NCBI GenBank assembly: GCA_964017235.1 | Contig: OZ024938.1 | Coordinates: 45,854,332 to 45,918,331, forward strand | DNA length: 64,000 nt | Source: Sabellastarte sp. h YS-2021 | Lineage: Eukaryota > Annelida > Polychaeta > Sabellida > Sabellidae | Direction of reading: 5' to 3' | In this document: in pieces, positions 10,342 to 23,300 of the stretch | Layout of the letters: each line of letters starts with the position of its first letter | Position numbering within the stretch: position 1 is the first letter of the stretch | Program-made: the position numbers and the translations under genes | The notes under the pieces: model-generated | The model's database searches: none | What the model saw: the letters and a program-made list of their open reading frames with translations, nothing else | What the model was told of the DNA's origin: nothing

Positions 10342-12010
10342 CTAGACCTAGCGCATCGGAAAACCGATGCAAATTGTATCCACCAGAAAGAAAACTCACC
10401 AAAGCCAATCAACCATCGCTTAACCTTGAAGGAGGAACCCAAGGTGAAATCTGACCACATCAAAAGATTCTTATCCCATGATTTCCTATAGGTAGGCGAC
10501 ATTGCACCTCTAGGAACAACAATAAGTGAGTGATAAGCAGTAACAATTTTGGCTATCCTCATTTGACCTTGAAGGAGGGGCCAAAGGTCAAATCTGACCA
10601 CATCAAAAGATTCCTAGCCAATGATTTCCTATAGGCTTGTTTCACATTCCAAACCTCTCGGACCAAGAATAAGGGACTTACAAGCACTTTTAAGTTTTGC
10701 TATCCTTGTTTGACCTTGGAGGGGCCCCAAGGTCAAATCTGACCACATCAAAAGATTCCCAGCCCATGATTTCCTAGAAGTTGGTTTCACATTGCAAAAC
10801 TCTAGGACCAATAATAAATGAGCTATTAGCACTTTGAAGTTTGGGTGTCGTTTGATCTTGGAGGGGTCCAATGTCAAATCTGAGATTCCCAGCCCATAAT
10901 TTTTTATAAGTTCGTTTCAAATTGCAAACCTCTAGGACCAATAATAAGTGAGTTATAAGCACTTTCAGGTTTGGCTATCTCGTTTGACCTTGAAGTAGCC
11001 CAAGGTCAAATCCAACCACAGCAAAAAGATTCCATGCCTATGATTTCCTATAGGTTGGTTTACCATCCCAAACATCTAGGACCAATAATAAGAGAGTTAT
11101 AAGCACTTTTAAGTTTAGCTATCCTCGTTTAACCTTGAAGGAGGGGCCCCCAAGGTCAAATCTCACCACACTAGAAGATTCCCAGCCCATGATTTCCTAT
11201 AAGCTGGTTACCATCCCAAACCTCTACGACCAATAAGTGTACGTACACATGTATGCGGCTTACGACATCCAGCGGCCGATTTGCGATGGGGAATTTTTTC
11301 CTGACCTTCTCAATATTTTGTAAACATCGATCTAAATTCACTTGTCATCCGATTTTTTCGGTGCCAGAGCGGAAAAATCTCACAAATCAGGCATCGTATG
11401 TTGGAAATCGGAGTTGGATACATGTAAACAAGCAAACATAAATGAGAAGGAAAAAAATCGATGTCGCAAATCGGCCGTCAGATGTCGTAAGCTAACAAGC
11501 GAGTTAGAAGCACTTTTAAGTTTGGCTATCCTCGCCTGACCTTGAAGGAGGGGTCCAAGGTCAAATGTGACCACAGCAAAAGATTCACAGCCCATGATTT
11601 CCTATATGTTAGTTTCACATTGCAAACCTCAAGGACCAATAATAAAGGAGATATGGGCACTTTAATAGTCTGCTATGTGGGTTACTTCAGAAATCCGTGG
11701 ATGACCTGGAATTAAGAGCTTCAAAGTCAAATGTCTGCAAGTTTGTGGAGGATATATAGATCTGTTATACATATCACCTATGAAGAGATTCTACCTTCTA
11801 CCTATCAGAAACAGCCAGTAGAAAAATGTGGATAATTTTCAAAGAAATGCCCGCGGCAGCCATCTTGTTTTCCAGAATTAGGCTAACTTCAGTCTCAGAG
11901 AAGCTTACCCCCCAATGAGGATATCCTGCAAATTTGGTGAACCTAGTTGGCGTAGTTTTCCTCCAAGAGTGTTAGCGCCGAAAATCTCTCTATGCGCCGC
12001 AGCGGCGTAA
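10342..12010 (-). mobile_element. Helitron-like non-autonomous element with core tandem repeats
   Basis: On the minus strand the 3' end reads stem GCATCGG, four-base loop, CCGATGC, then eight bases, then CTAG (plus-strand position 10,342) and T. About seven core units follow, each with AAGGTCA half sites and CTAGGACCAATAATAAG. The opposite end (near 11,995-12,010) has a GC stem (GCGCCGCAGCGGCGT) where relatives carry other stems. A foldback MITE sits inside at 11,259-11,491. Confidence 0.75.
11259..11491. mobile_element. Foldback MITE inside a core repeat
   Basis: Ends are inverted copies: CTTACGACATC..CGGCCGATTTGCGA at the left and its complement at the right, about 28 bp with few mismatches. 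The interior is partly palindromic as well. The host core unit is interrupted at AATAAG(T/C)GAG and resumes as AAGCGAGTTA after the element. Confidence 0.7.
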
Positions 12011-12500
12011 TACAACAATAATATAGTTATAAGCACTTTTAAACTTGGCTGTCCTCGTCTGACCTTGGAGGGGCCCCAAGGTCAAATTTGACCACATCAC
12101 AAGATTCCCAGCCCATGATTTCCTAGAAGTTGGTTTCACATTGCAAACCTCAGGACCAATAAGTGAGTTATAAGCACTTTAAGCTTTGGCTATCCTCATT
12201 TGACCTCGGAGGGGCCCCAAGGTCAAATCTGACCACATTGGAAGATTCCTAGCCCATGATTTCCTATATGTTGGTTTTACACTGCAAACCTCTAGGACCA
12301 ATAATAATAAGTTATAAGTACTTTTGCAATAGTTTTCAAGTTACATTTACTCAACATTGAGAATGTCAATTAGCTATTACTCCGCTATGTAATGAGTTAT
12401 AGGTCTGCAATTTTACTATGTTATAGCTGACCCAAAAGTAGCTGAATAACATATTCAAGCAAAATTCTCTAAATGCAATAGATTTCAAGTTAAAAGTCAA
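12011..12500. repeat. Two further core units plus one 155-bp unit
   Basis: Two more TTTGACCTTGGAGGGGCCCCAAGGTCAAAT-type units follow directly after the Helitron-like end. They pass at about 12,330 into the AATAGTTTTCAAGTTA / TAGCTATTACTCCGC unit that forms the large array at 31,690-33,300. The same transition occurs at 6,061 and at about 30,945, so the two repeat types are linked in one family. Confidence 0.6.
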
Positions 12501-13140
12501 ATTTTTTGAGGTTTTTTCACTCATCACAGCATAAGTTTGACTCCTGGGCTATTGCTCGCTTGATTTTGACCCCAGGCCTACAAAAAAGATAGGGTGGAGA
12601 GATATACCCACTAATTCATGCACTATATATAAAATAAATCTGAAAGAAACTGTGCCCTACAGCTTGAACACAAGCAATACTCAACAGTCGAAATTTTTTA
12701 TGTTTTTGACTCCCCAGAGCATAATTTTGACTCCTGGGCTTCCAAAATAATAGGGTGGACAGATCTCTGCCATAGTAAGCCACTTGCAAAGCTTAAAAGA
12801 AATCCCAAAAGAAATGTGGCTTGTAGGTTGAACACAAGAAACTCTCAGTGGACACCGACAATGACCGCGCATGATCCATAGTATCCCCGCTTTTCGGGGA
12901 TACAATGAATGTCACTCCATGATGTTGCATACCTACAACCCCCAACCAATGTTGATACCTAGTCCTAGTATCAACTTGCTACACCTTAAAGTTTCCGAGA
13001 TATAACCCAAAGATCTTCAAACTCGAGGTAACTTAAGTAAGATCATTCCCGAGATAACGGCCCGAAAACCTTTTCCCGTTGCCCTGACACCATGGGTGAA
13101 AATAATACCCCAACAGCCCTTCAGGGCTGCGGGGTAAAAA
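12501..13140. repeat. Two hairpin-ended repeat remnants
   Basis: A duplicated block (TTTTGACTCC..GGGCTT..AATAGGGTGGA) ends in a perfect stem GTATCCCCG/CGGGGATAC at about 12,880-12,903 followed by AATGA. Next comes a unit of the CTACACCTTA family ending in ACCCC-AGCCC/GGGCT-GGGGT, a nested stem at about 13,107-13,135. Terminal hairpins with short A/T tails recall Helitron-like ends. Confidence 0.55.
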
Positions 13141-14640
13141 AGTAAGGGAGATACAAGTATGTTCAGTATGGCAAGGTCATTTGATCTAGGAAGACTTCAC
13201 AGGCTAAAAGAGGATGTTTTCAAAGGATTTTAACTATGTTTTACCTGTGCAACTTTGACTTTTCAAGCCTCGCACATCAATCACAAGGTATATACAAGGT
13301 TTTTAAGTGAGAACATTGTTGCTTTCACTGACCATGAATATCTTCTTTCTGCCATACTTAAGATCAAATTCCATAGCTTAATGTACAATATATTTTAGCT
13401 TCAATTGCTGCAAATGGCAGTGCCGCGGGCTTGTCCCAAATATGAATATGCCTGTTTAACATGAAATAAAACCTTTACCTTCATTCATCCAAAGACGTTT
13501 AAAGTTACTTTCAGTAAAATTGACCAAGAATTGACCAAAAACATTAAGGAACTTTGCCAAAAATGTACCTTTTCATGCAAACATTGACCTTGAAAATCAA
13601 AGATCACTAATAGTCTAGGAATAAAATTGTTTTGCGCTAACAGTAAATAGTGGCACCCTCAATAATTGCCAGCACAGATTATGTTACCATTTTTTAATAT
13701 TTAATATACTATTATATGGAATTTAATAATGCCACACAAATATTTGCTCTAGGAAGTCTGAGGCTGTGGCAAGTGGAGTATATAAATTGATCTCACTTAA
13801 GATATTGACCTCAATACACATTTCTTTATCTGAATATAAAGACAGAATTCTAAGTTGAAAGTGAACAAGAAAAGGGATTAAGTTAGTAGTCATTGTTAAA
13901 GTGATCTAAAACCTAAGCATTGACAATGATGAATATAATATATTCAAAATAATACAAGTAGCCTGAAATTATCTCTGCACGTGGCAATATAATAATGGGT
14001 CTTGAACCACATACTATTTTATTTAGATTAACTGTGGCATCAAAAGTGTAAGCAAAAACAATCAATTCATATAAATATGTTTATTTAAATAATTTTATCA
14101 CAAAACTGAGATATAAAAATCCTGTTAATCAACAGTAAAAGTGGTATTAACTAACAAAGTTTTATAAATTTTCACTGTAAATTAATTTTTAACACACAAG
14201 ATTAACTTGGACTCTCATAGATTCAACACTTGTGCAGTGGGTGATGACTTGTAAATAAATGTATTCCCATATCAACCGCCAATATCACAACCTGAAAAGA
14301 GAAATAATTGATTATGAATTTAGAGTCACAGAGAAAATATTTCACAAATATGACATCTGAAACCAATTCATTTTTATGAAAAACACTAAGATGTGTATCT
14401 TGATTACTTGATCACAGTTGCTGACTCCTGCAAATGTTTTGGGTCAGCAGAACCCTCAAGTGGAAGAAAATATTAATAAGGCACTTTTTCATTTAAATAT
14501 AACATTTCCTCAAAACTCAGAATAAGTAACATTCCATGAAAACTTATTGAAGGGCTAACTGATTAAATACCAAACTTACAACCCACTCCTCTCAAACAAC
14601 TGAAAAGTATCCATGACAACTGAAACACACCTGTTGTCAC
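13141..14640. other. AT-rich spacer, no gene recognised
   Basis: No open frame of note, no tandem array and no recognisable transposon. The composition is like ordinary intergenic or intronic DNA. Confidence 0.5.
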
Positions 14641-14693
14641 TGTCATGGCATCCAGCACATAATCGTGGCCATGTGCAAGTTCAAGACACATGC

Positions 14694-14813
14694 CTAACTT
14701 GGGGAATCCTCTCCGTTGCCACTGTCTGTTGAGCAGGGTGTCTCATCCCTACTGTGACCTTTGTCCTCTCCTTTGCAACAGCTAACCCAGGTCACTTCAA
14801 CTGGTAGGATTAC
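14694..14813 (-). CDS. Possible orphan terminal exon (unrecognised)
   Basis: On the minus strand a polypyrimidine/CAG acceptor (CTTTTCAG, about 14,814-14,821) is followed by an open stretch reading VILPVEVTWVSCCKGEDKG, then HSRDETPCSTDSGNGEDSPS and a stop at 14,694. A Ser/Glu/Asp-rich C-terminal tail is plausible for a last exon. No family is recognised and no upstream exon was found, so this may be chance. Confidence 0.2.
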   Translation of the reverse strand, partial: VILPVEVTWVSCCKGEDKGHSRDETPCSTDSGNGEDSPS

Positions 14814-14949
14814 CTGAAAAGTTGTACAATTGTTACAGACAAAACATACTTCAGTAAAATACCAACAATATTTTAGACATACTGGAATACAAAAGGGACT
14901 TTTACAGAGACTTTTAAACAATACAATAACTAGAACACATTTAAACTAC

Positions 14950-15640
14950 ATCAATATTAATATATACTTTACCTTTATTAAAATTGTTGGAAAATTTTAA
15001 TATTTGCATAAAAATCTGACAAATATATTTTTATATAATTCTGTATCTCCAGAAGTAGCAAATCTCTTCTTTTAACCAAATTTTCATATAATGTAAATAC
15101 TTAAGAATGTGAATAGTGCTTACCTTTGTGCTAAACTGCTACAAATATCATATAATCATACCTTTTTATAACATTTTAACATTCAATTTTCTACCTTTAA
15201 AAAAAAAAAAAAAAGAAAGAAAGAATTACAACCCATGAACAAACTTAACCAGACAACACTTGTAGGTTACAGGATAATTATCAACCAACCATTAAAGGTT
15301 TTAAAATTATCAAATTAAAAAAATTCTACTTCAAAACTAGCTCACAATATTCTATACATCAATTTACTCAACATACACTTTAAACGAAATGCGGTAAACT
15401 CTCCGTTATACCATGCAACCCTCCACAAAGGATTTAGAATAAATGTGGGATTAAGCTCAATCTCAAAAGAATGGTAAAAACAAAATAGCGGATGGACACA
15501 TTGATGTAGAACTGCAAACCCCCAGACAGTATACATATGCAATATACCATATGCTGTGGTACAATGCAACCATGTGAGAACAGCAACAATCCAAAAGTCA
15601 AGCGAGGATATTACTACTCTTTCAACATTCAAGGTCATAT
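14950..15640. other. AT-rich spacer with poly-A tract
   Basis: Contains a run of about 16 A residues near 15,199. No gene or transposon recognised. Confidence 0.5.
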
Positions 15641-15646
15641 GAGGAC

Positions 15647-16055
15647 TAGTGAGTGGAATCGCCTCAATTTTCATGGTCGATTATTCGTCCATTTTTCCGA
15701 CCGATGATCGACCCATAATCGACTTTTTTACTCCACTGTAATGAAACACATTCCGGGATGAAGTGTATGTCAATCCGGTAAGAATAACGGTGTTTCCGAC
15801 AATTAGTATCCACCAAAAGCACCCACTACCGGTAAATATGGCGGTAGTTATAAACAAACACAAAATTCGTGACAAATCTCTTGATTTATTAAAGGAAAGT
15901 TTAGAAAACTGCCTAAAATATGAAAAATACGTGGATATTGAGACACATAAAGAAGGGTAAGAATTAATCGATTTATAGAAATTGTTAGTGACCGAACGCG
16001 ATTGTACCATGACACCGACGATTGATCGAACGTTCGTCTAATCGTCCACCCACTA
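15647..16055. mobile_element. hAT-type MITE with perfect 8-bp target duplication
   Basis: The ends are inverted (TAGTGAGTGGAATCG at the left, complement of TAGTGGGTGGACGAT at the right). They are flanked by perfect copies of ATGAGGAC (15,639-15,646 and 16,056-16,063). An 8-bp duplication plus a TAGTG/TAGGG end fits hAT. The interior GGTGGATACTAAT segment is shared with the MITEs at 19,659 and 57,835. No transposase is present. Confidence 0.85.
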
Positions 16056-16063
16056 ATGAGGAC

Positions 16064-16470
16064 AGGCCCTCAGTAAATCACAGATGTTGAATTAAACCCA
16101 CTGCAACAGGAGGGAGTGAAATGAAATTACTTGCCAAACTTAACTGAGGCCTCCCTGAGACAAGCTTTTACACAATAGTAATTATCTAGAGATAGCTGCC
16201 TCCGAAATATGTTGAATTATGATCGATCCCTTCAGTTTTTTTCTCCTCTACTTTTTCACACACACACACAAGATCTCTGTACAACCTCACAATTCACTTC
16301 ATCCAATTTCTGAATCTTATTTCTTCAATTTTCTTTTGCTTTCTCAATCTTCACTATTCTTATTTCAAGAGACCATTGAATTATTCTCAATTCTTTTCTT
16401 CAAGAATTTTCTATTCTTCCAACAATTCAAGAATTTCTTTCTTCAAACCTTTGCAAAACAAATAAATCAG
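16064..16470. other. Intergenic spacer downstream of TRA2
   Basis: A pyrimidine-rich stretch (about 16,235-16,460) of TTC/TTT motifs with a short CA run. No coding evidence. Confidence 0.5.
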
Positions 16471-16489
16471 ATATTTAGTGCCATATTCT

Positions 16490-16495
16490 TTTATT
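16490..16495 (-). promoter_or_regulatory. Candidate poly(A) signal of TRA2
   Basis: AATAAA on the minus strand, about 0.9 kb after the TRA2 stop codon. It would give a 3' UTR of ordinary length. An ATTAAA nearer the stop (about 17,326) is an alternative. Confidence 0.4.
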
Positions 16496-17391
16496 TACAA
16501 ACATTACAATGCAATGGGTATAGTGATCCAATGATTTGCTGACATTTTTTAAAAGCTCTAACTTTGAGGGATCTGTAACTTGTAGAATGCAAAAGCTTTT
16601 CCAAGGGTCTTTAACTTCGAGTTATGTTTCAGTACGGGGCTTTAAAATATACTAATGTTTGCTTAAAATCCAGTTCTGCTTTTACATGTTAAGTTACATT
16701 TCCCTTTGACATCAATAATAATAAAAATAAGTAATACGTCACTGGAACATAGAAAATGACAACAAATAAAATACATTAATTCTTCACTCAATATACCTCA
16801 TATATTTTAAAATGACATTAAGATAGATTGTTTTTTAGTCACAACATAATCTAGATGTAGCAATATAATGTATTTTCTGTCCATTACAATAAAAAAGATC
16901 ACTAAAAAGATGGAACAGTACTGTTTTTAACTACAAATGAAGATCATTAACTAAACTACAAAGCTTATATCTCCATCTTTGAAATATTAGGTTATTTTTA
17001 CATTAACCCAAGAAGAATCAGAAGTTTTCCTCAATAAATTGTTGCAAGTTAATTTATGTTGCATTATTACACAAGACATACAAATCCTTTCCTCCACTAA
17101 AAGCGATGCTTTTTCAAACTTTTAACAAAGCTTAAGACAACACAACTTCAGACAAAAGTTTTCTTTCCAAGGACTTGCACCTGGTTTCGAATTACTATGT
17201 ACACAACAAAACCGTATGATTTTGGGGGCAAAATCTTTCACAATCTTTATGTAACAATGTCCTTCACAATTAAGTACACAACATCCATACTTTGAGGAAA
17301 ACAGTTTGTCTTTTGTTCCAGGGATATTTTAATTATCAAGGAACACTTTAAAACACAAAATGGTGTCCACTGTCGTCGATGCGTGGCTGTT

Positions 17392-20300
17392 TTAATAGCG
17401 ACCTGTGATAAGAAAGTCAATCAATGAAATTAGATAAGATATTAAGAATATGCATGAAAAAAAAACGTACGAAGTGATAAAAAATGAAGAACTTCATCTG
17501 ATGAGAGCAAAGTCAAATCAATGCTTCATAGCTAGGGTAATATCAGAAGCATCCAGTTACAATCATGTGTTGAAGTAAACCAGATTCAAACGTGTATCTA
17601 CTAAGGTGATGGCCAAATTGTCAAACATCCGACTGTGTAAACCACAAGGCCACTGGCTTCAATAAATGAGAACAAGTGTTGCTCCAACAAATTTGGGGTC
17701 ACATCAAGACCCACTATCAATCGGACCAACTGCTTCGCTAATTATAGGTCAACCACATTATAAGCTTGTTCTAGCATGTACTTTTGTCAGAATAGGAAAT
17801 ACTAGTAAGACCAATTCTAGAGTTACAAGTATTAATAATTTACACAGACCACTAATGTCTATACCTCATTACTGAATCTGTACTGAAGGGAATGGAACAA
17901 AAACAGTATCGGGCAAAGAAGATGCATGCAAATTCTGAGAAAATCAAATAATAGCATTACTGTAAAATAAACTTTCTCTGCAAACTCATTTTCTTTGCTG
18001 AAAAAAAATTATTACCAACAGGTACATAACAAGTGCATTATTCGCACAAAAAGGTAATATTGTACATGTCCTACATTTCAAGAAATGGCAAATGGGAAGA
18101 AAATCAAAGGCACTGTTTACACGTTCAATACCCCTAGTTCTTAGATCAATAACTGCAAGAAGTGCCGATATCAAAGAAGGAATGTCTACTCTATTTTTCC
18201 CTAAAAATCAAGATACCTCAGAATTCTTTATAAAGTATTTAAGTATTCATTTTACCTTAAACAGTGTTCAGTCTTTGAGGAGTAGTCTTCCCTCTTAAGA
18301 ACAAGTAACTAGCAATCAATTTGAAGAGCATTTTTAATTGATATTTAGTTTTATTCTGCACACTATTGCGTACTTTGGCATCACTTTTTTTCTTTCCCTT
18401 TTGAAAATACACCAACAGCATTTTTGGTTGGGGAAGGTACAGGTGGTGTAAATGATGCATAGAAATCATTATATAGAAACATTCTTATCGTCCACCAAGA
18501 TGCGACTAACAACATGTACTTACGTGGGCTGTAAGATCTGGATCTGGAGCGAGACCTGGAGTATCGACTGCTTCTTCGGTGAGAGGAAGGGGAGGGGGAT
18601 CTCCGGCTATGGTAAGAGTCACGTCTACTCCCGTAACCACGGCTACTTTATATATCAAAGACAAAGCAACACTTGGTTAATAAGCATATCATCAAACTTA
18701 TACAATGCACAAAACTATTCATAAAGGTTATGTAATCTACTCTATTTAGAACTTTGTTTCTGTTTTTTAGACATACAGTTCTTACAATTTTTTTTTTTTT
18801 GGCAAATTTTACCACTACGCTGATTTGCAGCTAAGGAAATTGCGTAGATGTCCATAAATTACTAGTACTTTTTTAAAACTATGTCAAATTTGTGTGGCTT
18901 GGGGAGTAAATTATTAAGATTTGTAGCTCTTGAGATAAAACAGGAGAGAGTATCTGTTTGGCAAGAGCTAACCAAAATCCAGCTACCTTGATTTTAGGGG
19001 TTTACAAATTCCAGGTTTACCCAGGGAATTGTGGATTTAAAAACTATAGTTCAAGCTCTGTCAACTACGAACATAACATCAAGCTTATTATGTCACAATT
19101 TATTCATTTCTGTTAATTTTCCACTTCTGTAAGTATGGGTTGGAATTAGTGCTGGTACTGTTTATCGAAATTGAAATATTTATCAATTCATGCTTAATAT
19201 AACGATACCGGTAATGTAAGGTACAATATCAATATCGAGACCTACCACTTAATAGATCCACTTGTGTTGTCTTCCATTAAAATAAAGAACAAAATTCGAA
19301 GATTTTATGCCTTTTCATGTCATTTTTTGTAACTTTTACTTACCGCAAAAAGGGAACTGCCATATTTGTTTACGTTTCGGGATACCACTAAAACTCGTGA
19401 AAGAGTTTGGAAGGTCTCACCCAGGAAAGCATCTCATGCCCCGATATTTCAATATCGATCGATACAGAAGGTAAAAATATGGTTTGATATCGATATAGAT
19501 ATTTTTATTTGATACCAACACTAGTTGGAATACTTTTTTGTTGCTTACAATTGCTATGAAAACCACAGATCCTGCAATATACAGGACAAGCAGCTAGAAT
19601 TTCTTAAGATTTATTGTTTGTATAAGTTTCCCCAAAAACATCTTATGTGCTGGTTATTAAAGGTGCGACCGAGCAGTCGACACTGGCCGAGTGAGGCAAA
19701 TTTCACGAAAATTTGATCCCAATTTTAAGGGTCGACTACTCGTGTGCATATAACAACCTATTGAAGCGGTTACGTTTTTTAGGAAATAAAAAATAAATAA
19801 CATACCTTGCTGGCATTAAATCGCATAATCCACCATTTTTAACATAATATTAACTTATTAAGTATATTATATGACATTAGCTAATTCAAGCGATTCAAAG
19901 CTTTTATCTTTATATTTTTGTTGTTTACGGGAGCCGCCATATTGGATGTTGGTTCCTGTAATGGTGGATACTAAACTTCGCGAGGGCTTGATGTTGAGTC
20001 GATTTTTTGTCCGCGAGCAATCGACCCGAATTATTTTTACTCGTCATATCCCTACTGGTTATTTAGATGCCCGTGAAATCTTTTACAAAACTTCAGGAAA
20101 ATGGCCTCCCTACTAAAGATACTGGCCCATTCACACAGAAACTAATGACTGCAATTTACAATTCAACATTTCACATCCGCACAAATAGACTTTCAAAGGA
20201 TGTTATTCCACAAACTACGGAAGTCTAAAAATACCTTGTTGGCTTGCCCAAATATATTCCAGGAGTTGGAGTGTGAGCTCTTTCAGTGATGGAGAAATCC

Positions 20301-23300
20301 ACTCTGATCTTGTGGCCATCAATTTCTGTTCCAGGTCCCCTCTCTTTTGCCTAAAAATAGGCAAATGTTGAAAAATGTACAACATGCATTAGGATTTACA
20401 ATGGCGATCAATTGTTTAGAGAAAAATGAATCAGGCTTACCAATCTCACTAAAAATCTTTGATCACCCATGTTACTTACACACAATATCAATATTAAATA
20501 GTTTTAACAGTTTCTACAAATGATCACACTCAGCCTGTTTTGGGGTATCTGGTAACCTACCCCATCACTGTGTCATAACTTAAAAGTTATACGACAATGG
20601 TACAAAAATACCTCAACAGCATCTTCTACATTTCTGTAATAGATGAAGGCAAAGCCCCTGGATCGGCCCGTGTTATGGTCGTAAACAACTTGTACTTCCT
20701 CTATGGAACCGTAACGCCCAAAGATTTCTCTTAAGTCTCTCTCTTGTGTGTACAGACTCAGTCCAAACACCCCTACACACCGACTTGACCCAGGGTTATC
20801 CTAAAAAGAAAAAAAGATTTTGAGTACTTAATAAAGGACAGAGCAATATTTTTTTTGACCACAAAATTACTTTTCCTCTCTGGATATTAGCAGTTTACAA
20901 ACTCCTCATAAATCATAAAAATTAGCAACTTTTTGTTATCTTTTATCTGGAAAAAGACTGCAAAATTTGGGATGTTTTTAATGCTAAAAACTACTACATT
21001 TCAATGAGCATAGTGATACTCATATACAATGAAGTTTGGATGGGGCTTACTTTCAACTGGGCAATTATGTACAAAATTTGTTTTGGTTATACATAATGTT
21101 CTGTAACCCCAAGTAACACTGATGATTTCCCTTGTGACAAATGCCAATTTCTTCCTGTTATTTTTTTTATAGGTAAAAGGGCCTTACTCTTGTTCCCTTG
21201 TGTCGGCGTCTACTTGACATGGGGGACCTACTCCTGCCTCTGTAGTAACCCCTTGGACTGCGGCTACGACTCCTGGAACTGAAACAGTAACATCAAGTAC
21301 TAAATAAATACTAACCATAGAAAACACTGCAGAAAATAATTGGACCATTGTCCAACATTTTTCAAGGAATCAGCATTTTGTTTTATCCAATGCGAAAGTA
21401 AAAGTAAATTTAACACACCACACACGGATTATTGGTTTAGACAATAAGACTTCATAGTTCACATTCAACTATTTAATTTAGTTGATTTATTTCATTGTGT
21501 TCCTCATCAGAGATAAAAATACAACTGAGATTCTTACTATCGAGAATGCCTTCTTCTGTATCTTGGACTCCTTGATCTAGATCTTGACCTGTATGATTTT
21601 CTTTTACTGTAGCTACGTGACCTGGATCGTGAATAACGGTCATAACTGGGTGATCTGTGAAAATAATTGAAATATATATATAAATCAAACAATTCAAACA
21701 GGATCATGAGAAGACAGTGATACTGTGTACACTATAAAGAACAAGTTCATAAATCAACTGAAACACAAATATCTTACTACTCCGAACAATAAGTCTCTGA
21801 ACATATTTACAGAAAGCTGTCTATAGTAAATTTTAAATTTCAATTTTTATTTTGTTTGTTTCATAATTTAATCAGACAGCCACACATACCTGGAATAGTA
21901 ACTACGGGATCTGCTCCTGGACCTTGATCTTGTTCTTCTGCGGGACCCTCGTTCTGAACCTCTGCTTCGAGAACGAGAGCGAGTGGGAGGGCTGTCCTGA
22001 AAACCAAACATATGAATTGTCATAAAATTATTAGCATGGTGATGATGTTTGAAGTTTGGGACCCCAACTGTTCCAAATGAGAAGTTAGGTTCACAGTCTT
22101 TACATGTGTGAAATTTTGACAAAGTCAAAAAACAACAAAAAACAGCCAGCAGCAGCTTTTTTGCTTAACTATAAAAACATACATCTTCTTGAGAACACAG
22201 TGACATTCATCCAAAATATCAAAGGATAATGCTTTTTCCTTCTTCACATTTGAAGATATTACAGTTTCATTATTAACAATTTTTATGGTAGGTTTCTAAA
22301 TTCTATTAAGTCTTGAAAGAGATGAAGCTCCCCGCACAACCTGGACACAAACATATTATTCTAACTTGACTTGGAGTTCCTTTATTTAAACAAAGTGGTT
22401 ATTTACACCATGACGGTGCACGCAACACAGGAAAATACTCTTGGGCACACCACGACTGGGCACCAGTTGTGGTGTACACAAGCAAAGAATGCTACCTTGA
22501 ATACACCACTGGGTAGACCGAGTTTCTGTCCCATCACCAATTGTTATTCATATACTGATGGACACAATTGTGAGGGCAGAGCTCACATGTACTTGTTTTC
22601 TGTGTAAATTTTGAACGGCATATTTGTACACATAATTTCTCAAGTATAAAGTGTTATTTACAATCTTTGAGCTATGTATATGTGCCGTTCACTAATATTT
22701 AATGCCTATCCTACTGATATGTGTACAGTTCAACCTATTTTTAAAATATAAACAAACCTTAACAGTGCACTGCTATCTGCAAAAAAAATTCCTGGCTTGT
22801 AAAAGCAGTTTAGTGCAACAACATATGTATTATAACCTTGATACAGCTATGTAGACGTATCAAAGAATTTCTAAGGTTAAATCAATAATTTCCAACAGTT
22901 CAAATTTACACAGAAAACAAGTACATGTGAGCTCTGTCCCTCGCCATTGTGTCCATCAGTATATCAATAACAATTGGCGACGGGACAGAAACTCTGTCTA
23001 ACCACTGGGGTGTACACAATAAGTTCCACCAATGATACACTGTGTACACTGGTGTAGGCGATGAATGAAGTCTACCTTTGGTTACACCACTGTGATGTAC
23101 ACCACTGTGTTGAAAGACGCATGTATGGAATAAATTCTCCCCGAGATAAAACATTGTGGTGTTTGCACGCAATAAATTCCTCCTTGGTTACACCACAGTG
23201 GTGTATGCAGTGAACTGTACCTTGGGTGGTGGTGGTGGACCAGTTCATGCCTGGGTACCAATTCACGCCCACCCCTAAATTTATCCAAAACAATCACAGT

